DNA of 64,000 bases from Synechococcus sp. BIOS-E4-1 (GCF_014279995.1 NZ_CP047935.1:469243-533242), one strand, 5' to 3'. Counted from the stretch's first letter, positions 30,201-37,893 are shown. Notes: a model not told the origin generated them from the letters alone. Numbers and translations are program-made.

Positions 30201-30550
30201 TGATGGAGTTGATCTCCCTCTAACAGGGGCTGATCCCAGCACTGTTGGAGTGATTTCTGGAGCCGTTTCAGTCGTTCAGTCCAGAGTGGGTGACAGGTGG
30301 AGGGGGACTCGCAGCTTTGGATCTGTGCGGCAATTCGTTCAGTCGCTAGACGATCCCATTGCAAACGCCGCTCGAGTTTGTGCGGTTCCTCCGGGCCCAG
30401 GGCTGCTTGCCAACTCATCCTGAGAGATTCAGGCAAGTCCTTCAAGTTGATGGTCGACGCGTTGCCATCAATTTCTCGGCATTCTTCAAGCAGAGTGTGG
30501 AAAGAAAGGCCTGGATCAGGATCCTTCCAATCAGTTGAGGCATCTGTCAT
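27230..30550 (-). CDS. lanM: Class II lanthipeptide synthetase LanM, ProcM-like
   Basis: A 1106-residue bifunctional enzyme that dehydrates Ser/Thr in a precursor core and then cyclises Cys onto the dehydro residues. The N-terminal dehydratase domain (to about 650) has the kinase-like blocks YKPKDLRLD (303-311), CTDCHEENLI (377-386) and LLIDTETLF (393-401). The C-terminal cyclase domain has FSHGTAGIA (His897), WCHGAPGIA (Cys963) and LCCGSLG (Cys1009, Cys1010). A CCG instead of CHG at the third site means three Cys zinc ligands, the signature of ProcM and its relatives, which have relaxed substrate specificity. Its start lies 45 bases after a precursor-like frame, and an intact precursor lies further upstream on the same strand. 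No LanT transporter/protease is nearby. Confidence 0.93.
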   Translation of the reverse strand: MTDASTDWKDPDPGLSFHTLLEECREIDGNASTINLKDLPESLRMSWQAALGPEEPHKLERRLQWDRLATERIAAQIQSCESPSTCHPLWTERLKRLQKSLQQCWDQPLLEGDQLHQLAFPFVDLWHPAALLIMSDLRQQVSSTLPQLILQDSAWADLERNLIARLSFLGEQLLWKPFMEGRRSGTMLLAQLGPDGSGQHGPVREYYQSFIQDLRQDGLKSLLQQHPVFGKLLADLLERWPTNILEMLNRLQGDRPDLANRFGISIGAPLSRLRAGLSDPHRGGRGVIRLSFGDETSEQHLIYKPKDLRLDATWQEALADLNQHSKLPPLRTLQLLCRENYGWMEAVQHRLCRTPDELNRFYHNAGRITAMLHLLGCTDCHEENLIAEGDQLLLIDTETLFEPELPNHIAEARSEPQIERGSLRHRIADSVLRTGVLPRWIFTGDGAQDISALGATPPITAEHMVPGWVELNSDGMMPGQLMRPATLPTSLPVGIGERNPFTRHLDVFTQGFTDQWHVVIECRKRWLQNDGILQRFTGLPRRIVLRATAVYATILRQQLQADALRSPIQQAMKQEQLARSFLLADQVPQHWPIFAAEVRQLEQLDVPYFEHRIDSCDLILDQQGSELQGFIRTSGLNAARIRLKQMEEQELEFQLKLIRGACEARFLGEQTPEFSESQLITAGDTSKSLSDQSPSLTQEAAVERLIEQLKNSAITDPDGSSEWLGMNIGEDGEGFTFGPVGSELYGGSIGIGCLLRAWRGDGQENSFERAVLKPLQTLCDQNRRDGRLRWWRDQAKGLMGCGGMLLALQLMGEQGQSNATRILDGLMSEARADYLRRDRQFDLIGGVAGLIGPLLAIQSDQSLGLASVCGERLLEAQDPDGSWRDIPMRPGMLGFSHGTAGIAASLTRLHAHNGDTRLLDAACRALGYERRHFVPDQGNWLDLRRDQTDQTGQPKQVCTSTWCHGAPGIALGRACLWGTPLWDEDCENELHTAIRNTAQSQLTHADHLCCGSLGLIAIMRMLLSGPWPIPTALSEHCQQSIKAIETDVLNRVGQDPPDLICLGTPEGNLTLPGFFNGLSGMGMALLGNERSERMLNSLLTAGLWPN

Positions 30551-30595
30551 CTCTCTAGGTTGATCAGCCCTGAGAATGCTGTCAATTTGTTGTTG

Positions 30596-30898
30596 TTAAC
30601 AACAACTGGGATATTGCTCGTAAATGTACGTTGCATGAAAAGCCGTGTGATGTTCTGTGTTGGCCGGGCGGTTACCAGAATCGTTCGCGGGGTTGCGCAT
30701 TCCGCTGCCATCGAGGGCTTCCAGTCCATGCTCCTCAAGTCTTGAGGTGTTGAGGTCTTGCAACTCCTGTTCTGTGGTTGCGAAGCCAGCTGTTGCTGCA
30801 AGCCTCGCAATCGCTGCATCGGTTGCATCATCGATCTTGGTTGGAATGTCTTGGCTACATGCGGCTTGAATTAAGAATTCTTCTCGTTGATCAATAAT
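30596..30898 (-). pseudogene. Second lanthipeptide precursor (NHLP leader) with ATT at the start position
   Basis: A 100-codon open frame read by hand on the minus strand and not reported by standard start-codon rules. It aligns without gaps to the intact precursor over its first ~66 residues (31 of 66 identical by my count), including LAATAGF versus LAAAAGF and TEQELQDLN versus TEKELRDLN. The position matching the initiator Met is ATT at 30898; no ATG, GTG or TTG lies in frame above the conserved part. The leader end reads LEALDGSG instead of LEALAGGAG. The ~35-residue core has Ser/Thr at 74, 81, 85, 90 and 98 and Cys only at 99-100, directly before TAA. It is either a decayed precursor that lost its start codon or one initiated at ATT. 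It lies directly upstream of lanM. Confidence 0.7.
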
Positions 30899-31164
30899 CC
30901 TGAGAGAATTTAAGCCTTTTTGTGAACATCAGCTGTTTGCTGCATGACGCTTGCATGTTGTCATTGTTCTTTTCACGTGGGCTGTTGGGGATGCAACCAT
31001 GTCGCAAAAAAAATTGAATTGTATTTTTTCTGTATCCTTGCTTTTTGTATTCAAAGCTTGGAAAGCCGATGTTACATTAAGCCAATCATGTGGCTACGTT
31101 GTTGAATGATTAACATCGGCCGGTATCTTATTGCTTTATTGATCGGCGGTCGCCGTTTGGCGCG
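30899..31164. other. AT-rich spacer between the two precursor frames
   Basis: This 266-base spacer is visibly richer in A/T than its surroundings. I found no further leader-like frame on either strand. It contains the inverted repeat listed at 31065-31120 and an A8 run at 31006-31013. Confidence 0.5.
31065..31120 (-). other. Long-loop inverted repeat downstream of the lanthipeptide precursor
   Basis: GCCGATGTTA (31065-31074) is exactly reverse-complementary to TAACATCGGC (31111-31120). Inside the 36-base loop, AGCC (31080-31083) can pair with GGCT (31092-31095). It begins 45 bases after the precursor stop. No strong U-run follows on the minus strand, so it could be an attenuator or mRNA-end structure that separates precursor from lanM expression. 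Confidence 0.5.
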
Positions 31165-31434
31165 TCACCCGCCACAGCCAGACCAGCATGCACACTTGGT
31201 ATAGCAGGTTGTGTGGTACTTGGTGTAATCATCACCAGCACCGCCAGCCAAAGCTTCCAATTCTTTCTCGCTCAGATTGGAAGCATTCAGATCCCTTAAT
31301 TCCTTCTCTGTGATTGTGAAGCCTGCGGCAGCTGCCAATGAGATGATCTCTGCGTCGCTGGCATTTTGGATCTTGGACCGCAACGTTGCGTCTGAGGCGA
31401 CCTTGGCCTTAAAGCCTTCGATTTGGCTGCTCAT
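31165..31434 (-). CDS. Lanthipeptide precursor, NHLP-type leader (prochlorosin-like)
   Basis: An 89-residue precursor peptide. Residues 1-65 form a nitrile-hydratase-like leader (MSSQIEGFKAKV..., LAAAAGFTITEKELRDLN, SEKELEALAGG) ending in the Gly-Gly cleavage site at 64-65. The 24-residue core has Thr/Ser at 71, 75, 76, 79 and 85 and Cys at 77, 81, 83 and 87, so up to four thioether rings are possible. This design is that of the prochlorosins of marine picocyanobacteria, modified by ProcM-like LanM. The cognate enzyme is encoded ~600 bases downstream on the same strand. The peptide's role is unknown. Confidence 0.9.
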   Translation of the reverse strand: MSSQIEGFKAKVASDATLRSKIQNASDAEIISLAAAAGFTITEKELRDLNASNLSEKELEALAGGAGDDYTKYHTTCYTKCACWSGCGG

Positions 31435-31573
31435 TTTGGAGAAGTTGTATCGATGAACCTTTAATTCTTAGCTGAGATGGCCGTGAGATTGTTCATAACT
31501 CTGGGTTTTTTAAGGGATGAAGCCATTGACCTGAGACGCATTGATGAGGCCTTGAATCCGGTCACGCCGCCTT

Positions 31574-34500
31574 TCAGCCATCCAGTTCAAGGATCGCAGG
31601 ACCGACGCCTCTCCAGCGTTTGAACAGCAGATAGGTGGCCGGCACGATGAACAGCGAGAGCAGCGTTGACACCAGCAGTCCGCTGAAGACAACGGTGCCG
31701 ATGCTGATGCGGCTGGCGGAACCTGTTCCGGTGGCAAGCAGCAATGGCAGAAATCCCGCCAGCGATGTCACCGCTGTCAGCAGAATCGGCCTCATTCTGT
31801 TGATCGCCGCTTCCTCGATGGCATCGATCAGGGCGGTGCCCTGGGCAAGCCGTTGGTTGGCGAATTCAACAATCAGGATTCCATTCTTTGCGGCCAGGCT
31901 GACCAGCACCAGCAAGCCCATCTGGGCGAAGACGTCGAGCGTGAGACTGCGCAGCTTCAGGCCGATCAAGGCTCCCAGCAGTGCCATCGGCACTGTGAGC
32001 AGGATGATCAGCGGATCCACAAAGCTTTCATAGAGGCCCGCCAGCAACAGATACACCACCGTGACGCCAAGGCCGAACAGCACCCAGGTCACGGATTCCG
32101 CTCGGGTCTCCTCTCTGGCAAGACCGGTGAAGGCCAGGCCCAGGTTGTTGCCTCCGGTCCGATCACTGATCGCCTGAAGGAGATCGATGGCCTGGCCACT
32201 GCTGAACCCATCTGAAGGGATGGCCGTGATGCTGATCGATCGCTTCTGGTTGTAATGGGTGATTCGATTCGCTCCTGAATCACGTTTCAGTTGCGCAACG
32301 TTCGCCAATGAGACCAGGTCGCCGCTGCGGTTGCGCACCATCAGGCTCGTGAGATCTCCAGGCTTGCTGCGGTCAGTTCCCTCAAGCTGGATGTAGATGC
32401 TGCGGATTTCCCCCCCTGAGAAGGTGTCATCGATGAAACGGCCTCCAATGGCGGTTCCGATGTCCCTGAGAGTCGGACCCACCGGTAGGTCCAGCGCTGC
32501 CATCTGGCTGCGGTCAAGCTCCAGTCTCCAGCGCGGTGAGTTTGCATCGAAGCGCGTGCTCACGCGCTGGAACTGCCTGGAGTTCTGAGCAGCCAGGATG
32601 AACTGCTGGGCCTGATTCTCGAAATCCTGCAGGCTGAGCTGGCCGCCACTGCGATCCAGCAGTTCCATCTGCAGGCCTGATTCGCTGCTGAAACCCTGCA
32701 CCGTGGGCGGCGTGGTCACAATCACCTGGGCGTCGGTGATGCGTCGTCTCAGTTCGCTGTTCAGACGCTGCTTCACGGCTTGACTGCTGTTCTGCCGCCC
32801 TGGGCGTTCTTTCAGGGGTGAGAGGCGTAGATAGAAAGACCCGGTGTCCTCGCCGCTCTGTCCGAATGAGCTTCCGGCATAAAAATTGCCGCTGCGGATC
32901 AGGGGCTCTTCAGCGACGACCTCGCGGATGCGTTCCATCACAGCCTCGGTACGTTCCAGGCTTGCCCCTTCCGGCAGCGTGAAATAACCGCGCACCTGCC
33001 CCTGATCTTCGTCGGGGATGAAGGAGGTGGGGATCGTCGCCAGACCAATGCCGGTGAGCATCAGTCCTGCCAGCACCAGCGCGATCACGGTTCTACCCCG
33101 TGCCAGCCAGACCGCCAGCATCCTTGCGTAAAGACGTTGCAACCGGGCCATGCCCGCACGCAGACTTCGACTGATCAATCTGAACGGTGCTGGCAATCGT
33201 CCGTCGCCTTTTCCCAGCACACGGGCGCAGGCCATCGGAGTGAACGTGAGGGCATTGAACGTTGAGAACAGAATTGCGCCGCTGATGGCCAGTGCAATCG
33301 GTTGATACAGGCGGCCGATGGAGCCAGGGATCAGCAGAACAGGCAGAAAGACAGCAGCCAGAACCAGAGATGTGGCTAAAACTGCGCCCGCAAGCTCTGC
33401 CATCGCATCTTCCGCAGCCCCCTGTGGCTCTTCGCCCCGTTCGATCCGGCCTGCGATGTCTTCGCTGACAACGATGGCATCGTCGACAACGATGCCCGTG
33501 GCCAGCACGAGGCCGAACAGGATCAGGCTGTTGAGATTCGACCCGCTCAGGCGCACCACCACCAGACTGCCGATCAACGCCACAGGCACCGCCAGGCCAG
33601 GAATCAAGGCCAGACGCCAGCGTCCCAGAAACAGCACCAGCACCACCAGCACCAGCAGCACCGCGTCCCGGAGGGTGTCTCTGGTGCGATCGAGATTGGC
33701 CTGGACGTTTTCGGCCACATCAAAGATCATCTGCACGTCCAACCCAGGGGGAAAGCTGCTTTCCAGGCTTTTCAGCCTCTCCCGAACCGCACGACTGACC
33801 TCCAGAGCGTTCGATCCATCCCGCTGGAAGATGCCGACAGCCACTGAGCTTTCGCCCTGAAGATTGAGCGCGCTGCTGCCGTAGTTGCGTTGGCCCAGCT
33901 CAACGCGACCTACATCCTTCAGACGAACCAGGCCTCCGTTGCTGGTGCGTTTCACCACCATGGCTTCAAAGTCGGCCTTGCTGCGCAGACGCCCTTCGGC
34001 ATCCACCGGCAGGCTGAACAGCTGTCCCGCCGGAGCCGGCGCCTCGCCCAGGTTTCCCACTGCGGCAAGAACGTTCTGCTCTGCCAGAGCGGCGGTGATG
34101 TCGTTGGTGGACAGACTGAATTGCTCCAGGAGACTCGGATCCAGCCAGAGGCGGTAGGCGAGCTCGCTACTGCCGAACACACGGATGTCGCCAACCCCAG
34201 GCGTGGTTCGCAGGCCTTCACTGAGGCGTTGGTCGAGCCAGCCACCGATGAAGATCGGCTCATACATCCCGGGAGGAGCGCTGAAGCCGAGGATCAGCAG
34301 CAGGTCATTGCTGGAGCGGTTCACATTCAGCCCCTGTCTGGTGACTGACTGGGGCAGTCGACGGCTGGCCAGGTTGACTTCGTTCTGAACCTTGATCGCG
34401 TTGAGCTCTGGATCGCCTGACTCGAAGCGCAGGCTGAGGCTGGCTCCGCCCTGCCTGCTGCTGGAGGTCATGCTCTCCAGGCCATCCAGGCCACTGAGCT

Positions 34501-34711
34501 GTTTTTCCAGCACTGATGTGACGCTTTGCTCCACCACTTCAGGGCCTGCGGCAGGAAAACTGGCGCTCACGCTCACGCGGGTGGGTGCCAGTTGAGGCAG
34601 GTCTTCAAGGCCGAGGCCCACCAGAGACACCACCCCAGCCAACAGCACCAACAAGCTGCAGACGATGGTGAAGACGGGCCGTCTCAGAAATGGCTGGGAG
34701 ATGGACCGCAA
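31574..34711 (-). CDS. RND efflux transporter, AcrB/HAE1 family
   Basis: A 1045-residue proton-driven inner-membrane pump. It begins RSISQPFLRRPVFTIVCSLLVLLAGVVSLVGLGLEDLP, the typical first helix. The periplasmic porter regions follow. The central helices have VVLVLFLGRWRLALIPGLAVP, the LATGIVVDDAIVVSED proton-relay segment with paired Asp, and the C-terminal half has MGLLVLVSLAAKNGILIVEFANQ and EAAINRMRPILLTAVTSL. The start is TTG 34711. No membrane-fusion adaptor or outer-membrane gene is adjacent. It is upstream of, and on the same strand as, the lanthipeptide precursor (139 bases between). Confidence 0.93.
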   Translation of the reverse strand: MRSISQPFLRRPVFTIVCSLLVLLAGVVSLVGLGLEDLPQLAPTRVSVSASFPAAGPEVVEQSVTSVLEKQLSGLDGLESMTSSSRQGGASLSLRFESGDPELNAIKVQNEVNLASRRLPQSVTRQGLNVNRSSNDLLLILGFSAPPGMYEPIFIGGWLDQRLSEGLRTTPGVGDIRVFGSSELAYRLWLDPSLLEQFSLSTNDITAALAEQNVLAAVGNLGEAPAPAGQLFSLPVDAEGRLRSKADFEAMVVKRTSNGGLVRLKDVGRVELGQRNYGSSALNLQGESSVAVGIFQRDGSNALEVSRAVRERLKSLESSFPPGLDVQMIFDVAENVQANLDRTRDTLRDAVLLVLVVLVLFLGRWRLALIPGLAVPVALIGSLVVVRLSGSNLNSLILFGLVLATGIVVDDAIVVSEDIAGRIERGEEPQGAAEDAMAELAGAVLATSLVLAAVFLPVLLIPGSIGRLYQPIALAISGAILFSTFNALTFTPMACARVLGKGDGRLPAPFRLISRSLRAGMARLQRLYARMLAVWLARGRTVIALVLAGLMLTGIGLATIPTSFIPDEDQGQVRGYFTLPEGASLERTEAVMERIREVVAEEPLIRSGNFYAGSSFGQSGEDTGSFYLRLSPLKERPGRQNSSQAVKQRLNSELRRRITDAQVIVTTPPTVQGFSSESGLQMELLDRSGGQLSLQDFENQAQQFILAAQNSRQFQRVSTRFDANSPRWRLELDRSQMAALDLPVGPTLRDIGTAIGGRFIDDTFSGGEIRSIYIQLEGTDRSKPGDLTSLMVRNRSGDLVSLANVAQLKRDSGANRITHYNQKRSISITAIPSDGFSSGQAIDLLQAISDRTGGNNLGLAFTGLAREETRAESVTWVLFGLGVTVVYLLLAGLYESFVDPLIILLTVPMALLGALIGLKLRSLTLDVFAQMGLLVLVSLAAKNGILIVEFANQRLAQGTALIDAIEEAAINRMRPILLTAVTSLAGFLPLLLATGTGSASRISIGTVVFSGLLVSTLLSLFIVPATYLLFKRWRGVGPAILELDG

Positions 34712-34771
34712 GTCGGCGACCGCTCAGCAAGGGCCCAGATCCTGGCAGCAGAAAGCCCCGAATGAGTCATT

Positions 34772-34783
34772 GATGACGTCATC
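34772..34783. promoter_or_regulatory. Palindrome upstream of the RND pump gene
   Basis: GATGACGTCATC is a perfect 12-base palindrome 60 bases before the RND start and 56 bases after the psaL stop. RND pumps are often controlled by TetR- or MarR-type repressors that bind such sites; no regulator gene is nearby. The operator role is inference only. Confidence 0.35.
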
Positions 34784-34839
34784 CAGGGCATCTTCAACAG
34801 TGATCTGAAACTGCCTCGTTGAAGCTTGGAGTGAGTGGA

Positions 34840-35331
34840 TCAGCCTGCGGGCGCTACACCACCAGCGATCTTGGCCAGATAGAGCAATGGAGTTGCGCTG
34901 ACCAGGAACCATGCAAAAGCCGCTCCTCCGCAACCACCCAGCCAGAAGCCACTGGCAAATTCAGACCAGCCTTCCTTGGTGAAGAGGTCTGACGGTGGAT
35001 TGTTGATGGTGGCGTCAGCCGGTTGCACCTTGGGTCCGTTGCCAGCGGTGCCGTAGATCGACAGACACACAGTCAGGATCGACACCAATCCGATGGAGGC
35101 CAGCAATCCTGCCGTTGATGCGTAATCGCTGTTTCGGAGAGGACCACAGACGGCGAAAGGGCCATACAGCAAATACCCATGGGTCATGCCAATCTCCAGG
35201 CCGCGTCTGTTCGGCGAGAGAGAAGGTCGATAGATCGGTAGCGCGTTGAGAAACGCCTTGGTGAAGTAGTTGCTGTTCACCGGGGTGGCGAGGTTGCCAA
35301 CCGTTGGATCAGCGACGGGGGAAACAGACAT
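34840..35331 (-). CDS. psaL: Photosystem I subunit XI
   Basis: PsaL holds PSI trimers together in cyanobacteria. The 163-residue protein begins [23 protein letters not shown] and contains the family blocks [33 protein letters not shown] and [21 protein letters not shown]. Hydrophobic helices lie in the [20 protein letters not shown] and [21 protein letters not shown] regions. It lies 58 bases after psaI on the same strand. Confidence 0.96.
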   Translation of the reverse strand: MSVSPVADPTVGNLATPVNSNYFTKAFLNALPIYRPSLSPNRRGLEIGMTHGYLLYGPFAVCGPLRNSDYASTAGLLASIGLVSILTVCLSIYGTAGNGPKVQPADATINNPPSDLFTKEGWSEFASGFWLGGCGGAAFAWFLVSATPLLYLAKIAGGVAPAG

Positions 35332-35389
35332 GGATAGGAAAGCGGTGGGTGGGCGGTGCGCTTGATCGTTGGCCGGAGCCTGAGAGCGA

Positions 35390-35509
35390 TCAGTCAGCAG
35401 TGGTTTCGATCAGGTTGAACATCAGAACCATCACGACAGCTGGACCCAGAACCCCAGCCAATGGAATGAAAACCGAAGGCATCCAGGAAGCGACGAAATC
35501 TCCTGTCAT
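35390..35509 (-). CDS. psaI: Photosystem I subunit VIII
   Basis: A 39-residue single-helix PSI subunit, too short for usual length cut-offs. Reading the minus strand from ATG 35509 gives [19 protein letters not shown], then [20 protein letters not shown] before TGA. The [17 protein letters not shown] core and the position immediately upstream of psaL fit PsaI, which supports PsaL binding and trimerisation. Confidence 0.93.
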   Translation of the reverse strand: MTGDFVASWMPSVFIPLAGVLGPAVVMVLMFNLIETTAD

Positions 35510-35563
35510 GGCAGCGACCCAAATGTCTGCGGTTACTGTAAAGACTGCCTTTCTAGTGGTCTT

Positions 35564-35578
35564 CGACCGATCCGGTCG
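35564..35578. promoter_or_regulatory. Inverted repeat in the psaI / HEAT-protein divergent region
   Basis: CGACCG-ATC-CGGTCG is a perfect 6-base inverted repeat in the 114-base region between divergent psaI and the HEAT-like gene. It may be an operator or a short hairpin; nothing more can be shown. Confidence 0.3.
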
Positions 35579-35623
35579 GTGACATAAAAGTTCAATCCAT
35601 TCGGCCTCCGCCGCTCTGAACCC

Positions 35624-36118
35624 ATGAATCAGCTGCTTGCAGGCGGTGCCGCCCTTGTCCTAGTGGTCGTGCTCTGGGGTCTTGGCCGTCGACCTGGAAA
35701 AACGTTGTTGCGCAGCACTGATGCGACATCTGTGGCAGCCATCAACAGAGCTCAGCTGGGGCTGGTGCAGGCTTCATTGCCGCAGAAAGATGATGAGAAT
35801 CAGACAGGGTCTCTTGCCGACGCCTTGGATTCGGCCCCGTTTGCGCCTCCGGTCAGCATCGCCGAGCGGATTTCGCTTGAGCGCCGGTTACGCGAGACGA
35901 TGGATCAAGGCAACCCAGACCAGAGACTTGAGGCCGTGAGGGTGGCCGGTCAATGGGGGCATCGGTCCGTTCTGCCGCTTCTGAGGCGCGGACTGCGTGA
36001 CGCTGACAGTCTGGTTGTCGAGGCCGCTGCATCAGCAATCGAGCGACACCGTGGAGCAACCCGACCGTCTCCGGTTCAGCTGGCCCGTCCCCCTCGCAAC
36101 ATTGCCCGGATGCGATAG
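35624..36118 (+). CDS. HEAT-repeat-like membrane-anchored protein
   Basis: A 164-residue protein. It starts with one hydrophobic helix (LLAGGAALVLVVVLWGLG). The C-terminal half has HEAT-like helix pairs with DQRLEAVRVAGQWGHRSVLPLLRRGLRDADSLVVEAAASAIER, the usual pattern of such repeats in phycobilisome lyase-like and scaffold proteins. No enzyme signature is seen. Its last 43 bases overlap the convergent glycosyltransferase gene. Confidence 0.7.
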   Translation: MNQLLAGGAALVLVVVLWGLGRRPGKTLLRSTDATSVAAINRAQLGLVQASLPQKDDENQTGSLADALDSAPFAPPVSIAERISLERRLRETMDQGNPDQRLEAVRVAGQWGHRSVLPLLRRGLRDADSLVVEAAASAIERHRGATRPSPVQLARPPRNIARMR

Positions 36119-37038
36119 ATCGGGCGCCCCTGGCTCTCGTGATAGGTCCTGATCAGCAGTTCTCCCAACAGTCCGAAACAGAACAGCTGGATCCCGGCCA
36201 GGCCGAGCACGACCGCCATGGTGAGCAGTGGCCTGTTACCGATGTCTTCTCCTTTCAGCTTGATCACCAGCAAGTAGGCGCTTGCCACCAGGCTTGTTGC
36301 GATGGCGACGAGGCCGCCAAACCCAAACACATACATCGGCCGGGTCAGGAAGCGTTTCATGAACCACACCGTGAGCAGGTCCATCAGCACTCGAAAGGTG
36401 CGATCAATGCCGTATTTGCTGGTTCCGTACTGACGCGCACGGTGATTCACCTTCACTTCGGTGATGCGTGCTCCTTCGATGAAGGCCAGCGCAGGCAGAA
36501 AGCGATGCAGTTCGCCGTATAAGCGCATGTCGGAAAGCACATCGCGGTCATAGGCCTTGAGAGAACAGCCGTAGTCATGCAGACGAACTCCGGTGACGTT
36601 CCCGATCAGGCGGTTGGCCAGCCTGGAGGGAAGCTTTCTTTGCAGCTCGGCATCCTGGCGATCAAAACGCCAACCGCTCACCAGGTCATAACCCTCGCGC
36701 AACTTGTGGAGCAGCAGGGGGATGTCGGCGGGATCGTTCTGCAAATCACCATCTAGGCTCACGATCACCTGCCCTTCGGCCACATCGAAACCTGCCGCCA
36801 TGGCAGCGGTCTGACCGTAGTTCTTGCGCAGCAGAACACCCACCAGCTCAGGCACTTGTCCGCTGATGCTCTCCAGCACTGATGCGGTGTCGTCCGTTGA
36901 ACCGTCATTGACCAGCACCAGCTCAAACCGCTCTCCTGTGGGTCGCAGCGCGTTGAGCAGCTGGTCCACCAGCTCAGGCAGGCTTTCCTCTTCGTTGTAC
37001 AGCGGCACCACAACCGAAAGGTCCAGCCCAGCCGTCAT
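36076..37038 (-). CDS. Membrane GT2 glycosyltransferase (GtrB/DPM1-like)
   Basis: A family 2 glycosyltransferase of ~320 residues that probably transfers sugar to a polyprenyl phosphate. It starts at ATG 37038, MTAGLDLSVVVPLYNEEESLPELV. The donor-binding block VNDGSTDDT and the metal-binding SLDGDLQNDPADIP are present, with the later GCSLKAYDRDV and RARQYGTSKYG. Two transmembrane helices lie in the C-terminal quarter (GFGGLVAIATSLVASAYLLVI and TMAVVLGLAGIQLFCFGLLG). The frame opens 21 codons earlier, but the fold begins at this Met. Confidence 0.88.
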   Translation of the reverse strand: MTAGLDLSVVVPLYNEEESLPELVDQLLNALRPTGERFELVLVNDGSTDDTASVLESISGQVPELVGVLLRKNYGQTAAMAAGFDVAEGQVIVSLDGDLQNDPADIPLLLHKLREGYDLVSGWRFDRQDAELQRKLPSRLANRLIGNVTGVRLHDYGCSLKAYDRDVLSDMRLYGELHRFLPALAFIEGARITEVKVNHRARQYGTSKYGIDRTFRVLMDLLTVWFMKRFLTRPMYVFGFGGLVAIATSLVASAYLLVIKLKGEDIGNRPLLTMAVVLGLAGIQLFCFGLLGELLIRTYHESQGRPIYRIRAMLRGGRAS

Positions 37039-37135
37039 CGGGATCCGATCGATGTCAATGCAACCTAATCGGCACCTGTTGGGCCAAATCTGAGAGCACA
37101 ACTCAGGCAGACCGTGAGCTCATCAACAGGGGCAG

Positions 37136-37876
37136 TCAGGGCAGGGTGCTGCCGTCATGGCAGCGCATCACCCTGCCGGCACCTCGCAGTTCAGCTCTGT
37201 AGTGACTGGCCACAGGATGGAGATCCTGGGGATTCAGGCTGTCGATGCCGATTCCATTGCGGCCGTGTTCAATCCCCGAGCTGTGCATGTAGCGCCCCTC
37301 TCCCAGATGGATGCCGACATGGGTGCAGCGCTCAGGGGTGCCGAAGAAGATCAGATCGCCGGCGCGCAATTCGTCGATGTTGTCCGGCTGCACCGCTACA
37401 GGCTGGCAGAACCGTTCCTGCTGATAAGCATCTCTGGGCAGCCAGATCCCAGCGTTGGCAAAGGCTGTCTGCACAAGGCCGGAACAGTCAAGATCGGGCC
37501 CGATGGTGCCTCCCCACAGGTAGGTGTTGTCGCGCTCGGCGGCCGCTTTCAGCCACTCCAGAACCGCATGCAGCCGGCTGCTGATGTCTGAGCTTGAGAG
37601 CAGACAGGGTTGCCAGGTTTCACAGGCCACAGCCTGACCGGCCAGAGCATCCATGGACAGCCAGCAGGGATAGCCATCCTCGAGAAGCACAACGTGCAGA
37701 CGCCCGTGATCTTCGGGACGCAAGGGTGCGGCGACCTTGAAGCCTCGCCCGGCAGCGGCCTGGGTGGCGAGTCCCTTCTCCGTGGGCCTGGCGTAACCGT
37801 TCTGTCCATTAAGCAGTTTCCAGCAGCTCCCTGGGCTGATCAGGTCCGGAGCTATCGGTGTGCCTAGGGTCGGCAT
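37136..37876 (-). CDS. NlpC/P60 peptidase (C40, cell-wall gamma-D-Glu endopeptidase-like)
   Basis: A 246-residue peptidoglycan endopeptidase-like protein. The N-terminal ~100 residues resemble the SH3b-like domain of cyanobacterial NlpC/P60 proteins. The C-terminal catalytic domain has LDCSGLVQTAF (nucleophile Cys131) and THVGIHLGEGRYMHSSG (His186). Such enzymes cut between D-Glu and diamino acid in recycled or remodelled wall peptides. No signal peptide is visible, which agrees with a cytoplasmic recycling role. It is divergent from the beta-lactamase-like gene. Confidence 0.85.
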   Translation of the reverse strand: MPTLGTPIAPDLISPGSCWKLLNGQNGYARPTEKGLATQAAAGRGFKVAAPLRPEDHGRLHVVLLEDGYPCWLSMDALAGQAVACETWQPCLLSSSDISSRLHAVLEWLKAAAERDNTYLWGGTIGPDLDCSGLVQTAFANAGIWLPRDAYQQERFCQPVAVQPDNIDELRAGDLIFFGTPERCTHVGIHLGEGRYMHSSGIEHGRNGIGIDSLNPQDLHPVASHYRAELRGAGRVMRCHDGSTLP

Positions 37877-37893
37877 TGCCAGTAGCCAGTGCC

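Noticed and set aside
30547-30831. Minus-strand frame starting MMQPMQRLRGL over the second precursor
   Set aside because: It is in a different frame from the one that aligns with the lanthipeptide leader; its sequence shows no leader homology.
34724-34933. Small minus-strand frame ending in FGAFCCQDLGPC between psaL and the RND gene
   Set aside because: The Cys-rich end resembles a modified-peptide core, but the frame begins inside psaL, no start fits, and no NHLP leader precedes it.
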